Source: Fen-178 sp963722575 (lineage in GTDB: Bacteria > Acidobacteriota > Terriglobia > Bryobacterales > Bryobacteraceae). From it: a stretch of 64,000 nucleotides of DNA. Below the pieces are notes generated by a model. That model was not told where the DNA came from. It made no database searches and saw only the letters and a program-made list of their open reading frames with translations. This document shows, piece after piece, positions 15,743 through 23,637 of this stretch. The stretch lies in contig CAVRNR010000020.1 in NCBI GenBank assembly GCA_963722575.1, forward strand, positions 1 through 64,000. Reading direction: 5' to 3'. The position numbers and the translations under genes were made by a program. The number at the start of each line of letters is the position of its first letter. The first letter of the stretch is position 1.

Positions 15743-18700
15743 ATGCTAGTGGCCCCGGGGTTTCGTACTACTTCACTCCATAAATGCGCGGGACACCTGA
15801 GAAGCCGCGTTTGGATAGCGTCTCTGGTCCTGCTGTTCAGCAGTCTGGCCTTCGCCCAACGAGACTTGGGCACAATCACCGGCACCGTTACCGACTCGAC
15901 AGGTGCGGTAGTGCCAGGTGCCATGGTTACCATTACCGAAGTCGCGACTGGGGAGAGCTACAGGGTCCCGACTTCGGCGGCCGGCGACTATACGCGGGTT
16001 GCGCTCCCGACGGGGATTTACACCGTGACCGTGGAAGCGCAGGGCTTCCGGCGAGCCAGCATACAGAAGGTTGAAGTCACGGCCGGAAGCCGGGTGGGCG
16101 TCCCCTTTGCTCTGGAGGTTGGGGATGTCACCTCGGCGATTGAAGTGACGGCTCAAGCCGAGCTGGTGCAAGACGAAAGTGTCCAGCTCGGTGCTGAGTT
16201 GAGCTCACAGGCGGTCGTCGACCTGCCGCTGGGCGCTCAGCGCACCTTCACTTATCTCGCACGGCTCTCGCCCGGCGTCAATCCGAGCGAATCCACCCGC
16301 GACGGGAACACAGGCGGCTTCTCCGCCAACGGTATGCGCGGGACCGGGCAGAACAACTTCCTGCTCAATGGTGTCGATAACAATGTCGACGTCATCGATT
16401 TTCTGAACGGGGCCTCGTTCGTCATTGGTCCGCCGCCCGAGGCCATTGGCGAGATGACGGTTATGACCAGCGGGTATAACGCGGAGTATGGCCGGGGCGC
16501 CGGAGGCGTGGTCAACGTCAACCTCAAGACCGGAACCAACCAACTCCACGGCGGCATGTGGGAGGTCCTTCAGAACAACGACCTCAATGCCAACTCGTGG
16601 CAGAACAATAGGGCGGGAGCGCAACGGCCGGTATACAGACAGAACCAGTTTGGCGGAGCCGCGGGCGGCCCTATTCTCAAAAATCGCTTTTTCGTCTTCG
16701 GCGACTATCAGGGCACCCGGCAGTCGACCCTGAACGGCAGTGGCTTCGCCACCTTTCCCACGCCGGCGGAGGTCAAGGGCGATTTCTCGGCCTTGCTTGG
16801 GCCGTCGATTGGAACCGGCCCAACAGGGAACAGCATTGGCCAGTACCAGATCTTCGATCCGACCAGCCTCCAGACGGTCAATGGCGCATTGACACGCACT
16901 CCCTTTCCCGGAAACATCATCCCCTCAACCCGGTTCGACCCCGCCGCGGCCAAGATCCTCCAGCTCTTTCCGGCGCCGAACCAGCCTTATAGTGGCTTCC
17001 CGCTGAATGATTACTATTACGTCGATCCGGGTTTCATGCGTATGGACTCGGGCGATCTCCGCAGCGACTTCAAGATCAGCGATAAGGACAGCCTTTACGG
17101 CTCGCTGAGCTGGATGGACCAATCCTCGGGCGGCGCGAATACAATGCCCGTGACACTCGGCACGGTGTCCGGGAATGCAAACGTCCAATCCACCTTTACC
17201 CGCAACGCACAACTGGGGTACACGCGAGTTTGGAGCCCGTCCCTCGTTACCGAGAGCCGGGCCGCCACCACGCGCCTGCATACCTCGATTGTCGGCCCCG
17301 GCCAGGACGCGGACGATTACAAAGCCTTCGGTATTGGAGGATACGACCCCACTTATTCCATGCCGCAGGATGGCGGACTGCCGGGGCTCTCGCCCTCCCG
17401 CTACAACGGTTTTGGCGCGGGCGGATGGCAGCCCATGCTGATGTACAGCAACGTCCGGGACTTCATCCAGAACGTGGCTATCAATAAGGGCTCCCACGCG
17501 CTTAAATTCGGAGCCGAGCTCCGCCTGGTTCAGTTCCCCTTCATCCAGTTTTCCGACCCGCACGGCGACATGAACTTCTCCAACAACGCCACGGCATTTC
17601 CTGGCGCCGGCGCCCTCAGCGGCAGTAGCGGCGATGGGATCGCCTCATTCCTGCTGGGCATTGTGGACAGCGGATCGATCTCCACCACCAACTTCATCTC
17701 TTCGCAGAAGTCAACCTGGGCGTTCTACGCTCAGGACGACTGGAAAGTTACCCCGAAACTGACCCTGAACCTGGGGATGCGGTACGAGCTGTTCTCGCCC
17801 ACTTATGAGAGGTTCGGCCGGTCGTCGAACTTCGTGTGGCAAAACGTGACGCTTTACATCCCCAAGGGGAACAACCAGAACATAGCCCTGCCGCCCAACT
17901 TTGCCTCGGCCTTCCCCAACGTTACGGTGTCCCGCGGTGCGGTTGACAAGTACATGTACCCGTGGGACAAGTGGGACTTTGGTCCGCGGTTTGGCCTGGC
18001 CTACAAAATAGCTCCGAAGATGGTCCTTCGTCTGGGCTTCGGGATCTTCTATGGCGGCGAGGAAAACCTGGGTGGCAGTCCCAACCTGGGCGAAAACGCG
18101 CCGTTCAACGCTACCATGAACGTAGGCCGCCAAGACCTGAATAACAACCCGCTTCCCAACAATTTCGTTACCAATCCGTGGTTCGCCGGGGGGCTCTCCG
18201 GTGGCTGGCCCGCGAACGTCTTTTCCCTGCCCATCCCCATCAAGTTCAATGGCTTCGGCACGGACGCCCGGAGCCCGCTAGTGCAGAAGTGGAACGTGGC
18301 GGTCCAGCGCGAGATTGGTTGGCAGACGGCGCTGGAGTTGGCCTATGTCGGCAATCACCAGAGCCACCAATACGAAACCGACCAAAGCGGTGGGAATCCC
18401 TGCCCCAACATGGGGACCACCAACACCAGCATCACGTGCGCGTCGCTCGAGCCAATTCCGTACATCGGAGTGGGCAGCGTCACCAACAGCAACGCCTACG
18501 CCAACTACAACGCGTTCACCGTGAAGGTCGAGAAGCGGTTGAGCAACGGATTGCAGTTCATCGCCTCCTACGCCCTGGCGCATGTCATGACGGATGCGTG
18601 CCTTCCTCTCAGCAACACGTGCCCGTCCCCCAATCCGCTGGATTTCTCGAGCATGTACTCCAACGCCCAGTGGGACCATCGCCACAGTTTCACTACCGGC

Positions 18701-19213
18701 TTCGTGTATGAATTGCCGATTGGGAAGGGCAAGGCCCTCGGTGGGACTATGAACTCCGCCCTCAACACCGTGATCGGTGGATGGGGGCTGAACGGCATTC
18801 TGACCATCCGCACGGGCGCTCCCATCAACGTCAATTACAACGGATGTCAGGGTGTGTGGCGCTGGTGCCGGCCCGACGTTACCGGCCAGGATATCGGCTC
18901 GCCTTCCGGGGGCCGGAGCTGGGCAGAATGGTTCAACACCAGCGCGTTCAAGGTTCCCGCCCCTCTGACAGGCGGCAACGCCGCTCCGTACGACATATAC
19001 GGTCCTGGAAACAGCACGCTCGACGCTGCGCTGTTCAAGACCTTCCGCTTCACCGAGCGCTTCAACCTGGAATTCCGGCTGGAGGCCTTCAACGCGTTCA
19101 ATAAGGTTCAGCTCGGCAGCCCCGACACGAACATGCAAGACTCGAACTTCGGCCAGATCACCTCGAGTTCGGGTGAGCGTCACGCCCAGGTCTCTCTCCG
19201 GCTGCATTTCTAG
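15743..19213 (+). CDS. TonB-dependent receptor with N-terminal carboxypeptidase-regulatory (Cna-B) domain
   Basis: An outer-membrane receptor of 1156 aa, of the large acidobacterial type that imports substrates using TonB energy. After a signal peptide (SLVLLFSSLAFAQ) come a Cna-B/carboxypeptidase regulatory-like domain (about 40-130: GTITGTVTDSTGAVVPGA), a plug (about 150-250: NNFLLNGVDNNVDVID, VMTSGYNAEYGRGAGGVVNVNLKTGTN) and a beta-barrel. The barrel ends in an aromatic C-terminal strand (HAQVSLRLHF). ATG 15743 is preferred over GTG 15731 because GTGAGG lies at the right distance upstream. It has its own promoter and leader and ends before a strong terminator. The substrate cannot be read from the sequence. 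Confidence 0.93.
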   Translation: MLVAPGFRTTSLHKCAGHLRSRVWIASLVLLFSSLAFAQRDLGTITGTVTDSTGAVVPGAMVTITEVATGESYRVPTSAAGDYTRVALPTGIYTVTVEAQGFRRASIQKVEVTAGSRVGVPFALEVGDVTSAIEVTAQAELVQDESVQLGAELSSQAVVDLPLGAQRTFTYLARLSPGVNPSESTRDGNTGGFSANGMRGTGQNNFLLNGVDNNVDVIDFLNGASFVIGPPPEAIGEMTVMTSGYNAEYGRGAGGVVNVNLKTGTNQLHGGMWEVLQNNDLNANSWQNNRAGAQRPVYRQNQFGGAAGGPILKNRFFVFGDYQGTRQSTLNGSGFATFPTPAEVKGDFSALLGPSIGTGPTGNSIGQYQIFDPTSLQTVNGALTRTPFPGNIIPSTRFDPAAAKILQLFPAPNQPYSGFPLNDYYYVDPGFMRMDSGDLRSDFKISDKDSLYGSLSWMDQSSGGANTMPVTLGTVSGNANVQSTFTRNAQLGYTRVWSPSLVTESRAATTRLHTSIVGPGQDADDYKAFGIGGYDPTYSMPQDGGLPGLSPSRYNGFGAGGWQPMLMYSNVRDFIQNVAINKGSHALKFGAELRLVQFPFIQFSDPHGDMNFSNNATAFPGAGALSGSSGDGIASFLLGIVDSGSISTTNFISSQKSTWAFYAQDDWKVTPKLTLNLGMRYELFSPTYERFGRSSNFVWQNVTLYIPKGNNQNIALPPNFASAFPNVTVSRGAVDKYMYPWDKWDFGPRFGLAYKIAPKMVLRLGFGIFYGGEENLGGSPNLGENAPFNATMNVGRQDLNNNPLPNNFVTNPWFAGGLSGGWPANVFSLPIPIKFNGFGTDARSPLVQKWNVAVQREIGWQTALELAYVGNHQSHQYETDQSGGNPCPNMGTTNTSITCASLEPIPYIGVGSVTNSNAYANYNAFTVKVEKRLSNGLQFIASYALAHVMTDACLPLSNTCPSPNPLDFSSMYSNAQWDHRHSFTTGFVYELPIGKGKALGGTMNSALNTVIGGWGLNGILTIRTGAPINVNYNGCQGVWRWCRPDVTGQDIGSPSGGRSWAEWFNTSAFKVPAPLTGGNAAPYDIYGPGNSTLDAALFKTFRFTERFNLEFRLEAFNAFNKVQLGSPDTNMQDSNFGQITSSSGERHAQVSLRLHF

Positions 19214-19241
19214 CCGGCCGCCAGACCTGTAGACCAGACCA

Positions 19242-19275
19242 AGCCCCCGCCTTCGGCGGCGGGGGCTTTTCCTTT
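19242..19275 (+). terminator. Rho-independent terminator after the TonB receptor
   Basis: A 10-bp perfect stem (19242-19251 with 19258-19267, AGCCCCCGCC / GGCGGGGGCT) with a six-base loop is followed by a T-rich run (TTTTCCTTT). It lies 28 bases after the receptor stop. Confidence 0.9.
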
Positions 19276-19297
19276 ATACTGGACAGGGGACAAGACC

Positions 19298-20968
19298 GTG
19301 CGGGCAGCCATCATAGGGGCGGTTGGAGTTCTGACCGCGCTTCTCGGCCCGGCCCTGTGGCGGGCTGCGCCCGCCGAATCGCCCATTCACTTTGTCTATC
19401 GGCCCATCCCCTTTACGCTGGACGCCTGTGAGACGCCCGAGCGGCATGCTCCCGAGACCATGGTTGGCGGAGTCGCGGTCTTCGACTACAATAACGACGG
19501 CTATCTGGACATCTTCTTCGCCAACGGCGCCGACATCCACACGTTGAAGAAGACCTCGCCCAAGTACTCCGACCGGCTGTTTGCCAACGATGGCAAGGGC
19601 CATTTTACGGACGTCACGGAAAAGGCCGGACTGGGGGGCGACGGCTACGACGTGGCCGCCGCCGTCGGCGACTACGACAACGACGGCCAAGAGGACCTCT
19701 TTGTCGGCGGCGTCCATGGCAACCGGCTCTACCACAACAACGGAGACGGCACCTTCACCGACGTGACCAAAAAGGCGGGAATCGATCAGCCCGATAGCGA
19801 GTATGGCCCTCTCTGGTCGGTCGGCGCCGCGTGGGTGGATGTCAACAACGACGGGTTGTTGGATCTGTTCGTAGTCAATTACATGAGCTGGGACATCCGC
19901 ACGGAGCCGCCCTGCCCGACAGCGGGCGGGCGGGACTATTGCGATCCGAAGTTCTATAAAAAGACCCCCAACCAGTTGTTTCTCAACAACGGCGACGGGA
20001 CCTTCAGGGATGTCTCGGCCGAGTCTGGCATTCGCGCGCACCCGGGTAAGGGGATGGGCGCCGGTATTGCCGATTACGACCTCGACGGCTGGATGGATAT
20101 TTTCGTCACCAACGACAAACTCGACAACTTCCTCTTCCATAACAAGGGCGGCGGGAAATTCGAAGAGGTCGCCTTCGAGAGCAACGTCGCATTGCGCGAG
20201 GATGCCGAGTGGATCTCCGGAATGGGGGTGGATTTCCGCGACATCGACAACGACGGCTATCCCGACATCGTGTTCGTGGCGCTGGATGACGAGACCTTTC
20301 CCATCTTCAGAAACACGGGGAAAGGGGATTTCACCGACATCACCCGCAGCAGCGGAATGGGCGTTGGCAGCCTCCCGATGGCAGGCTACTCGCCCACCGT
20401 TTGCGACTTCGACAACGATGGCTGGAAGGACCTCTTCGTCACTCGCGGCCACGTCGAGGTCATGTTGCCCGTGCGCAAGGGCCAGGTCGAGCAGCAGAAC
20501 ACCGTGTTTCGCAACCTGGGCGGCGCCAGGTTCGCCCCGTTCACGGCCGAAGCGGGCCTGGCCGCGCAGCCACCCAAGCGGCACCGCGGCTCGGCTATAG
20601 GCGACCTGAACGGCGACGGGCGCGTGGATGTTGTCGTGAGCGCGATTGGAGCGCCGGCCGAGATCTGGATGAACGACAGTCCGGGGGGCAACCACTGGCT
20701 GGAGTTCCAACTGGAGGGCACGAAGAGCAATCGCGATGCCATCGGGGCGCGAATCAAAGTCGTGACGCGCACCGCCACGCAGTATAACCATGTCTCGTTC
20801 AGCTTCGGTTACGCCTCCTCCAGCGCCGGGCCCGTGCACTTCGGGCTGGGGCCGGACAAATCCGCGGACACTGTGGAGATCCGTTGGCCATCGGGAGTGG
20901 TTCAAGAGTTGAGGAATGTCGCCGGTGACCGTGTGGTGCGGGTCAAGGAGCCCGGACCGCCGCGATGA
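19298..20968 (+). CDS. Exported FG-GAP/ASPIC-UnbV (CRTAC1-like) protein
   Basis: A 556-aa secreted protein. A hydrophobic N-terminus precedes FG-GAP/VCBS calcium loops (FDYNNDGYLDIFF, GDYDNDGQEDLFV, VDVNNDGLLDLFV, ADYDLDGWMDIFV, RDIDNDGYPDIVF, CDFDNDGWKDLFV, GDLNGDGRVDVVV), then an ASPIC/UnbV domain (WLEFQLEGTKSNRDAIGARI, VEIRWPSGVVQELRN). The start is GTG 19298, preceded by AGGGGACA. It overlaps the TPR gene downstream by four bases (ATGA). A cysteine pair (PPCPTAGGRDYCD) sits in an insert between blades. Confidence 0.88.
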   Translation: MRAAIIGAVGVLTALLGPALWRAAPAESPIHFVYRPIPFTLDACETPERHAPETMVGGVAVFDYNNDGYLDIFFANGADIHTLKKTSPKYSDRLFANDGKGHFTDVTEKAGLGGDGYDVAAAVGDYDNDGQEDLFVGGVHGNRLYHNNGDGTFTDVTKKAGIDQPDSEYGPLWSVGAAWVDVNNDGLLDLFVVNYMSWDIRTEPPCPTAGGRDYCDPKFYKKTPNQLFLNNGDGTFRDVSAESGIRAHPGKGMGAGIADYDLDGWMDIFVTNDKLDNFLFHNKGGGKFEEVAFESNVALREDAEWISGMGVDFRDIDNDGYPDIVFVALDDETFPIFRNTGKGDFTDITRSSGMGVGSLPMAGYSPTVCDFDNDGWKDLFVTRGHVEVMLPVRKGQVEQQNTVFRNLGGARFAPFTAEAGLAAQPPKRHRGSAIGDLNGDGRVDVVVSAIGAPAEIWMNDSPGGNHWLEFQLEGTKSNRDAIGARIKVVTRTATQYNHVSFSFGYASSSAGPVHFGLGPDKSADTVEIRWPSGVVQELRNVAGDRVVRVKEPGPPR

Positions 20969-22179
20969 AGAGCCCTCGCACCGCGGTGCTGGTGCTGGTT
21001 GCCGGGCTGCTGCTGCCCTGGGCCGCGCCGGCGCAAGACGATCTGCGGCAGGGCCTTGTGGCGCTCAACCGGAACGACCTCGTGCATGCGCGTGAATTCC
21101 TGGAAAAAGCGGCGAAACTGGACCCGCGGAGCGCCGTCGTATGGGTGGCGCTGGCCCAGACCTATCTGAAGAGCGGGCAGAAGGACATGGCGGCGAAGGC
21201 CGCCGGTCGCGCGGAGCAATTCGGCACTGACACTCCTCCTGTACAGCACGCGCTGGCGTTGTTCTACGCGGGCACCGGCGATCTCGCCCGGGCCGCCGGC
21301 TGGGAGCGCCGCTTTGCGGCCACGCCTGGGGCCGGCGCGCAGGCGGCCGCCAACGCCGCCGCGCTGTCGCTCGAGGCAGGCCAGCCGGAGCAGGCGGTGA
21401 AATGGGCTGAGGCCGCATTGCGGGGAGGAGACACCCCGGAAGCGCATCACGTCCTGGGTAAAGCATATCAAGCGGCGGGACGGCCCGATTCCGCGCTGCC
21501 CGAACTGCGCCGGGCGTTCGAGGGCGCACCGGCGCAAGAGGTTTTTCTGTCGGACTTTGGGCAGGCCCTTCTCGAGCACGGGGACTTCTCGGAGGCCTTG
21601 GCTATATTGGAGAAGGGCCACCGCCAGTTTCCCAAGAACCCGCAGATCGCGCTCGCCTATGGCGTGGCCTGTTACGCTCAGCGCCGGCCCGAGGATGCCG
21701 TGAGCGCCTTCCTCGAAGTAATCCGTCTGGACCCCACGGTCGAGCAGCCGTACGTCTTTCTGGGCCGAATTCTGGAGCACGCGGGCGCCCGGCTGCCGGA
21801 GGTCATCGCGTCCTATGCGGCCTGGGAGAAGCGGACGCCCAAGAACTACCTGCCCGTGTTTCTTCACGCCAAGGCCTTGGCCGCCGCGCCCAATCCGGAC
21901 ACCCCCGAAATAGAGACCGAGCTGCGCCGGTCGATTGCGCTTAACGGGGCCTTTTGGGAATCGCACCTGGAACTGGGTACGCTGTTGTCAAGTCAGAGCA
22001 AGTGGCCGGAGGCGGCCAGCGAGCTCGCCCGCAGCATCGAGCTGAACTCCAGTGAGCCGCGTGCGCATTATGAGCTGGCGCGCGTGTACCTGCGCATGGG
22101 AAAACGGGACCAGGCGCGCGCCGAGCGGGCCGAGTACGATCGTCTGAAGAGCGCGCAGACCGGCGCCGGACAGCCCTGA
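20965..22179 (+). CDS. Exported TPR-repeat protein
   Basis: A 404-aa protein with a signal peptide (AVLVLVAGLLLPWAAPAQ) and about nine to ten TPR units, such as ALVALNRNDLVHAREFLEKAAKLDP and HYELARVYLRMGKRDQARAE. Each TPR is a two-helix protein-binding repeat. The ATGA overlap with the ASPIC gene indicates translational coupling. In the protein encoded at 1836-4772 the same two modules are one polypeptide, which supports a physical partnership of this protein with the ASPIC protein. Confidence 0.88.
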   Translation: MKSPRTAVLVLVAGLLLPWAAPAQDDLRQGLVALNRNDLVHAREFLEKAAKLDPRSAVVWVALAQTYLKSGQKDMAAKAAGRAEQFGTDTPPVQHALALFYAGTGDLARAAGWERRFAATPGAGAQAAANAAALSLEAGQPEQAVKWAEAALRGGDTPEAHHVLGKAYQAAGRPDSALPELRRAFEGAPAQEVFLSDFGQALLEHGDFSEALAILEKGHRQFPKNPQIALAYGVACYAQRRPEDAVSAFLEVIRLDPTVEQPYVFLGRILEHAGARLPEVIASYAAWEKRTPKNYLPVFLHAKALAAAPNPDTPEIETELRRSIALNGAFWESHLELGTLLSSQSKWPEAASELARSIELNSSEPRAHYELARVYLRMGKRDQARAERAEYDRLKSAQTGAGQP

Positions 22180-22182
22180 ACC

Positions 22183-22787
22183 GTCGGGTAGAGAGGCAAC
22201 GAGATGCGAGGCACGCGCATCGTGAGCATCGGCGCCGCGATCTTGTGCTTGCCGCCGTTCCCCAGGTCCGCATGCCCCAGACTTCCGGATGGTTGAACAG
22301 GTTGAAGACTTCGAAACGGAACGTCAACTTCGCTCGTTCCGTGAAGTTGAAGCCCTTCGTGAGGGCCGTGTCCACATTGCCGATGCCCGGCAAGCGGATC
22401 GAGTTGCGGCGGAGACTGCCCCACTGGCCATCCGCCGGACGAACAAAGGCCGCCTGATTGATCAGCATGGAGCCGCTCGCTCCGGCATAGGGGTCGCCGA
22501 CAAGATTGGGGAATTGGCCGCCGTTGCGCCTATGTTCAGGCCAAACAGGTTTCCGTTGGAGGTGATGTTGACCGGCATGCCCGATTGGTACCGGATCACG
22601 CCGCTGAGCTCCCATGCGTTGAAGACCTGCCGAAGCACGGGCTGATCGAGCGCGTTCTTCACCTTCGGGAGCGTGTAGACGAAGTCGAGCGAGACTACGT
22701 TCGGCTGGTCGTACCCGGCATTTGCGTAGCTGCACTTAATGCAGACGGGGTTGTTGATGACGTCGGAATCGTTGTCGCCGAGCTTCT
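22183..22787 (-). pseudogene. C-terminal remnant of a TonB-dependent receptor
   Basis: On the minus strand the first part (about 22787-22490) reads as receptor barrel: DNDSDVINNPVCIKC, VSLDFVYTLPKVKNA and VFNAWELSGVIRYQSGMPVN. After a frameshift near 22480 it continues as GSMLINQAAFVRPADGQWG and FRFEVFNLFNHPEVWGMRTWG. A second frame change near 22260 leads to AAPMLTMRVPRIS, the usual end of such barrels. The N-terminal 80% of the protein is missing. It is a dead fragment, close to a possible integrase tail and the tRNA-derived site. Confidence 0.8.
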
Positions 22788-22825
22788 AACCCTGCGCCTC
22801 CCCTAAAATAGGCGTACAATCATCG

Positions 22826-22945
22826 GTGGTGGCGGGCAAACTACGGAATCATGGCGGGGCAGCGACGGCAGCGCTGGCGAACGTCTTTGGATGGACCGGA
22901 GCGGGTACACAACAGCGTACACAACAAGCGCTCAACACCCCTTAA
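22826..22945 (+). pseudogene. Possible C-terminal tail of a tyrosine recombinase (integrase)
   Basis: A short open stretch that ends GAGTQQRTQQALNTP and then stops at 22943-22945. Its position 57 bases before a tRNA 3' half, and its Ala/Thr/Gln-rich ending, fit the variable C-terminal tail of phage-type integrases, which often end next to their attachment site. None of the catalytic residues (R-H-R-Y) is present, and the region upstream is the TonB remnant. The assignment rests mainly on context and is weak. Confidence 0.3.
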
Positions 22946-23002
22946 TTCGCGCTCATAATCGTCGTGGGCCTGCTGTAGAATGAATGACATACACATCGAT
23001 TC

Positions 23003-23052
23003 TTTGCCTCCGGAGCAAAAGGTCGGCAGTTCGAATGTGCCCGGGCATACCA
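23003..23052 (+). other. tRNA-Arg(CCG) 3' half, candidate attachment site
   Basis: This is the 3' half of a tRNA without a 5' half. The anticodon stem TTTGC/GCAAA (23003-23007 and 23015-23019) encloses the loop CTCCGGA, anticodon CCG. A variable loop, a T-arm with TTCGAAT, acceptor strand CGGGCAT (23042-23048), A and CCA (23050-23052) follow. One T-stem pair is broken (G-G) and the acceptor strand differs by one base from the copy at 1-27, so it has decayed. Partial 3' tRNA duplications are the classic attR/attL of integrative elements. Confidence 0.75.
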
Positions 23053-23076
23053 AACCGCCGGCCAGGGAGCTAATCA

Positions 23077-23313
23077 TGAGTGACGTGGACCGGCTTCATG
23101 AGATCATTGACGCCTTACCGCCGCAGCAGGTCCACGCGCTGTTGACCCTTTTGGCCCCCCCAGCCCATCAGCGATGAGGAGTTCGCCCGTCGGCTCGCGA
23201 TGGCTCCCGAAGAAGAAGTCGACGAAGGGACCATCGCCCGCATCTTCGCCGCCGAAGCCGAACACGGAGAAATCATCTCTCACGGCGAATTGAAGCAGCG
23301 GCTGGGTTTGTGA
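23077..23313 (+). pseudogene. Antitoxin-like gene with a frameshift in a C-run
   Basis: The first frame, from ATG 23077, reads MSDVDRLHEIIDALPPQQVH and stops at TGA 23174-23176. Downstream, the +1 frame continues with PISDEEFARRLAMAPEEEVD and ends ELKQRLGL at 23313. Removing one C from the seven-C run just before the switch (about 23155-23161) restores one continuous protein of about 78 aa. Size, acidic character and coupling to the next gene (GTGA overlap at 23310) fit the antitoxin of a RelE/ParE pair. It could be a real frameshift or a homopolymer sequencing error. Confidence 0.65.
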
Positions 23314-23493
23314 CACAGCTTCTCGTCTATAAGCCTGCCGCTCAGCGCGAGCTCGCCCACATGGACCGCTCCGAGGCGATACGTGTTATTCACGCCTTGG
23401 AAGCGTTTGCCGCTGACGGTCGCGGCGACATCAAGGCGTTGCAGGGTGCGTTGAAAGACCGGTATCGCCTGCGCGTCGGCAAGTGGCGCGTAA
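23310..23493 (+). pseudogene. RelE/ParE-type toxin truncated by repeats
   Basis: From GTG 23310 it reads VTQLLVYKPAAQRELAHMDR and later LKDRYRLRVGKWRV, the typical RelE/ParE core in which LRxGxxRV is followed by a last strand. That strand is missing: directly after KWRV the DNA becomes repeat sequence (23494-23565). The toxin is therefore probably inactive. It overlaps the upstream antitoxin remnant by four bases. Confidence 0.75.
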
Positions 23494-23565
23494 CCCAGGG
23501 GGCACCCCGTCTACCGGTACAACTGGCGGGTTGCCAACCCGCCGCAGGATGCCATCCTGCCCCAC
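23494..23565. repeat. Composite repeat: GC-rich 15-mer plus two hairpins
   Basis: It begins with CCCAGGGGGCACCCC (23494-23508), a motif found four times in the window. Two back-to-back hairpins follow. GGCGGGTT-GCC-AACCCGCC occupies 23525-23543, and GCAGGAT-GCC-ATCCTGC occupies 23544-23560, then CCCCAC. Read on the minus strand, the second hairpin is entered by GTGGGGCA, like the other hairpins described below. The block interrupts the toxin gene. Confidence 0.85.
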
Positions 23566-23637
23566 GGACCCAGCTCACGCCGACAGCGGGTAGTCAGTCT
23601 CAGGCTATTCTGGGAAGGAGTGCAGACCTCATTCCGT

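Noticed and set aside
22585..22806. A 73-codon plus-strand frame in the TonB remnant region
   Set aside because: The minus strand reads clearly as a receptor barrel here, so this is its shadow.
23000..23052. A functional tRNA-Arg gene at 23.0 kb
   Set aside because: The 5' half (acceptor 5' strand and D-arm) is missing, a T-stem pair is broken and the anticodon stem follows unrelated sequence.
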